From Deltaproteobacteria bacterium (GTDB lineage Bacteria; Myxococcota_A; Polyangia; Polyangiales; Polyangiaceae), in contig JACRCQ010000067.1 of the NCBI GenBank assembly GCA_016218915.1, positions 62,001-126,000 of the forward strand: DNA of 64,000 nt. Direction: 5' to 3'. A program made the position numbers and the translations under genes. Below the pieces are notes generated by a model that was given only the letters and a program-made list of their open reading frames with translations, did no database searches and had not been told where the DNA came from. Each line of letters starts with the position of its first letter. Within the stretch, counting starts at the first letter, position 1. Positions 61,775 through 64,000 of the stretch are shown here, piece by piece.

Positions 61775-61792
61775 CGGCTCAGCGACGAGCCG
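61775..61792. terminator. Candidate terminator hairpin after the thioredoxin-rhodanese gene
   Basis: CGGCTC-AGCGAC-GAGCCG is a perfect 6-bp stem with a 6-nt loop, followed by TGTTTG. It lies 83 bp beyond the stop codon. A weaker CCCCG/CGGGG hairpin is nearer, at about 61707-61728. Confidence 0.4.
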
Positions 61793-61846
61793 TGTTTGCG
61801 GATGCAATGGGTGCGTTCCGTGTTTTGCGTTCGCAGGCGATTCCGC

Positions 61847-62030
61847 GATGCCAACCCGCGGACCATTGCCGGCCGTGGCAATGCCAAAGGCCATGGCGAT
61901 GCCAAGGCCCTGCGACCCGCGATGCGACGATGCCAACCCGCGGACCATTGCCGGCCGTGGCGATGCCAAAGGCCATGGCAATGCCATGGCCCTACGACCC
62001 GCGATGCGACGATGCCAACCCGCGGACTAT
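61847..62030. repeat. 82-bp tandem repeat, two full copies plus a partial third
   Basis: Copies begin at 61847, 61929 and 62011 (GATGCCAACCCGCGGAC). The first two differ at about four positions (near 95 percent identical); the third stops after about 17 bp. Each unit contains CATTGCC-GGCCGT-GGCAATG, a stem-loop (one G-T wobble in copy two), and several GCCATGGC/GGCATTGCC-like segments. The 82-bp period is not a multiple of three, which argues against coding. It fills most of the 359-bp gap before the gene at 62052, whose start is 22 bp beyond. Confidence 0.85.
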
Positions 62031-62051
62031 CTGCTAACCTCCGCCCCGGCT

Positions 62052-63653
62052 GTGCATTCCACGTACGCCCCTCGAATCCTTGCTGCTGTCGCGCTGCTGA
62101 CGGCCCTCGTTCCGTGTCGATCGCTGCAGGCGCAAGGGAGACCCACGCTCAGCGGTACATGGTCCGCATCGTCGATGAACGTGCAGTACGTGACCGGCGA
62201 GTGGAGCGAGAAATGCGGCCCCAAGCCCTCGGGCGGTGGTCCCGGAGGCGGCACGGTCACCATCGTGCAGTCCGGCAACGAGCTGACCATCAGCGGCGCA
62301 GGCGGTTCGTACAGCACCATGAACTGCTTCGAGCAGGGCTCGGGCTTGCGACGCGTCTCGCACTCGGCTTCGCCCCGAGGCTGGTCCAACCGCTGCACCT
62401 CAGCAGCCAATGACCCCCGCCAGGCCGTGGTCATCACCACGATGTCGGCCACCGACACCTCCATCAGCTTCAACGAGACCGGCTCCTACCAGTTCGTGAT
62501 CGAGGGAGCCAACTGCACCGCGAGCGTGCGTCGCACCCGCTCGTTCTCCCTGATCCAGCGCGAAGGCGAATCGACCGCGCCGCCTGCGAGCGCCACGGCC
62601 ACCGCAACGCCGAGCGCAACCCAGACCGCGACCGCATCACCTCCTCCGACCCAGACCACGACCAAGGAGAAGGAGCCCCCGCCGCCGCCGCCGTCGTGCA
62701 ACGAGGTGGGCGATCCGGCTCGCATCGAGGTGCGACCTGCGCGCAAGCTCATGCGCCCGGGCGAGGACTTCTCGTTCCAGACCCGCGTGGTCGACGCCAA
62801 GGGCTGTCGTGTCGATGCCCATCCGACCTGGGCGGTCGCCACGCAGGGCTCCAAGGTCACGGTCGACTCCTCGGGCATGGTTCACGTTCCCGCGGACGCC
62901 GCCGATGGAAACCTCGAAGTGGTTGCATCGCTCAGCGGCCAGCATGTCCGGGTCACGGTCGAGGTCGCGTCGGCTGATCGCTACGACGCGCTGCTGGCTG
63001 CGCGCGGGTTGAACTCGCGAGGGGAGGCCGACGAAGCCGCGATCGTCATGATCGCCACAGGCAGCCTCGGGGGCGGGCGCGCGGTGAGCGAGGACGGCGC
63101 CCGAAAGCGCAAGTACGTGTTCCTGTCCGTGGTGGGAGGGCTGGCGAGCGTGCTGGCCATCGCAGGCATCGTGCTGCTCCGAAGAGGGCAGAAGAAGAAG
63201 GCAGCGCTCGAGGCCCAGCATGCGCTCGAGGAAGCCGAAGACGCGGCACGCGAGCAGGAGGAAGAAGAAGCGCGGCGCAAGCGCCGGAGCGCTCGTGCAG
63301 CCGCAGCAGCTCCGACCCTCATGGTGTGCCCCGTTTGCCGCAAGGAGTTCACGGCCGCTGGCCTGTTTTGCCCGGTGGATGGAACGAGGCTCGTGCCTGC
63401 GGAGACTTCGGCCGGGATCGCCGGGCCAGCAGGAGGCATCTGTCCAAGATGCGGTCGCGGCTTCGACCCATCGATCAAGGTGTGTCCAGAGCACGGCGAG
63501 AGCCTGGTGCCTGCGCCGGTCTACAAGGCGACGGCCGCCAAGCCGCCCGTGGCCGAGCCCAAGGGAAAGATCTGCCCGACCTGCGGCGCACGCTACGGCG
63601 GCGACGCGGTCTTCTGCGGCAAGGACGGCACAACGCTCGTGCTGGTGAACTGA
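62052..63653 (+). CDS. Membrane protein with Ig-like exterior and C-terminal zinc ribbons
   Basis: A 533-residue protein from GTG 62052 (no ATG is suitable). Signal near ILAAVALLTALVPCRSLQAQ. A beta domain follows (PTLSGTWSASSMNVQYV, TVTIVQSGNELTISGAGG), then a Thr/Pro-rich linker, then a Big/Ig-like domain (ARIEVRPARKLMRPGEDFSF). One helix (about 357-379, YVFLSVVGGLASVLAIAGIV) is followed by a charged stretch and three zinc ribbons: CPVCRKEF with CPVDGTRL, CPRCGRGF with CPEHGESL, CPTCGARY with CGKDGTTL. Zinc ribbons inside and Ig-like domain outside is unusual. Confidence 0.78.
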   Translation: MHSTYAPRILAAVALLTALVPCRSLQAQGRPTLSGTWSASSMNVQYVTGEWSEKCGPKPSGGGPGGGTVTIVQSGNELTISGAGGSYSTMNCFEQGSGLRRVSHSASPRGWSNRCTSAANDPRQAVVITTMSATDTSISFNETGSYQFVIEGANCTASVRRTRSFSLIQREGESTAPPASATATATPSATQTATASPPPTQTTTKEKEPPPPPPSCNEVGDPARIEVRPARKLMRPGEDFSFQTRVVDAKGCRVDAHPTWAVATQGSKVTVDSSGMVHVPADAADGNLEVVASLSGQHVRVTVEVASADRYDALLAARGLNSRGEADEAAIVMIATGSLGGGRAVSEDGARKRKYVFLSVVGGLASVLAIAGIVLLRRGQKKKAALEAQHALEEAEDAAREQEEEEARRKRRSARAAAAAPTLMVCPVCRKEFTAAGLFCPVDGTRLVPAETSAGIAGPAGGICPRCGRGFDPSIKVCPEHGESLVPAPVYKATAAKPPVAEPKGKICPTCGARYGGDAVFCGKDGTTLVLVN

Positions 63654-63657
63654 GCGC

Positions 63658-64000
63658 TCAGTAGGGTTTGCACGCAGCGCCCTTGCACGAGTCCCACCGG
63701 GTCTTGTGGTACCCGATCACCTCGCCCAATCCCTCGTCCCACGGCGCTGTGCGTCCCGCATTGTACCCCTGCCCCTTGCCGTCGCCTTCGAGCGCCGCGA
63801 AGCACGCAGGAAAGCGCGCTGCGAGCGCGGCTCGCGCGTAGCGCCCCTGGTAGTACCACCGGTACATCTCCGCCCAGTTCTCCGTGCCTGACTCGAAGCC
63901 GAAGCCTGTGCAGTACGCAGTCGCGCACAGCGCCTCGCGCTGCGCTGGCGTGAGCGTCTTGCAGTTCTTCAGATCAAAGCACATCTCGGAGCACTTCGGA
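63658..64000 (-). CDS. Cys-rich protein, 5' part cut by window edge
   Basis: The reverse strand is open from the window end to a TGA at 63658-63660. The visible 113 codons include KCSEMCFDLKNCKTLTPAQ, ALCATAYCTGFGFESG and a C-terminal WDSCKGAACKPY. ATG 63984 could be a start, but open frame with an earlier Cys continues to the edge, so the gene probably begins outside. No family recognised; repeated Cys suggests an exported protein. Confidence 0.6.
   Translation of the reverse strand, partial: PKCSEMCFDLKNCKTLTPAQREALCATAYCTGFGFESGTENWAEMYRWYYQGRYARAALAARFPACFAALEGDGKGQGYNAGRTAPWDEGLGEVIGYHKTRWDSCKGAACKPY

Noticed and set aside
61847..62030. CRISPR array
   Set aside because: Units are 82 bp, almost identical over their whole length, with no unique spacers and no cas genes nearby.
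1..64000. tRNA, rRNA, transposase or phage genes
   Set aside because: Reading both strands, I found no cloverleaf with CCA-type ends, rRNA segment, transposase or integrase motif. A tRNAscan or Infernal run would be decisive.

Overview
This window is about 64 kb of high-GC, densely coded bacterial chromosome. It most resembles a myxobacterium of the Polyangiales group. Reasons: very many predicted lipoproteins with Gly/Ala/Ser-rich or Asp/Ala-rich linkers behind the lipobox, FHA and zinc-ribbon signalling proteins, a PP2C phosphatase, a sigma-54 two-component system, two YkuD L,D-transpeptidases, a spherulin-4-like protein and several poorly conserved secreted proteins. I see no tRNA, rRNA, insertion sequence, prophage or CRISPR array. 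The taxonomic call is an inference from gene content only.

Layout. 1-5.8 kb: a truncated polyprenyl synthetase, a TraB-like lipoprotein, a radical SAM/SPASM enzyme whose C-terminus carries an in-frame lipobox and a YYGIDSP repeat tail (the most unusual locus here), a VWA lipoprotein, a short SPFH protein and a DUF2238 membrane protein. 5.9-12.3 kb: a large repeat lipoprotein, a small lipoprotein, an amidase, a GNAT/thioredoxin-like fusion and a two-domain VOC protein. 12.3-20 kb: carbohydrate genes, namely a GH130-type phosphorylase coupled to a GT4 fusion, a spherulin-4 lipoprotein and a GH31 lipoprotein. 20-29.9 kb: a minus-strand run with two small lipoproteins, an RND tripartite efflux pump (adaptor, pump, TolC), a TPR/beta-barrel protein, a TonB-like protein and a UbiA prenyltransferase.

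29.9-34.5 kb: two paralogous L,D-transpeptidase lipoproteins flank two small Cys-containing lipoproteins and a repeat-filled gap. 34.5-43.9 kb: an NtrC-type regulator and histidine kinase diverge from a MacA/MacB/TolC-like operon that ends in a lipoprotein amidohydrolase. The gap between them holds a TGTCAC palindrome and a well-matched sigma-54 promoter, so the two-component pair probably controls the efflux operon. 43.9-50.3 kb: a PhnD-like binding protein, a Cys-rich lipoprotein, a SurA-like chaperone domain coupled to a POTRA-only lipoprotein, a lipoprotein with a possible caspase-like His/Cys pair and a membrane protein.

50.3-54.7 kb: four overlapping genes (small subunit, GMC oxidoreductase, threonine aldolase, TPR lipoprotein). 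54.7-64 kb: an acidic protein, an outer-membrane-type protein, a zinc-ribbon/double-FHA protein followed by a PP2C phosphatase, two DppB/DppC-type permeases (the first with a large insertion), a thioredoxin-rhodanese fusion, an 82-bp tandem repeat, a membrane protein with a zinc-ribbon tail and a Cys-rich protein cut by the window end. Start codons were moved from the longest open frame wherever a signal peptide, ribosome binding site or stop/start overlap supported it.
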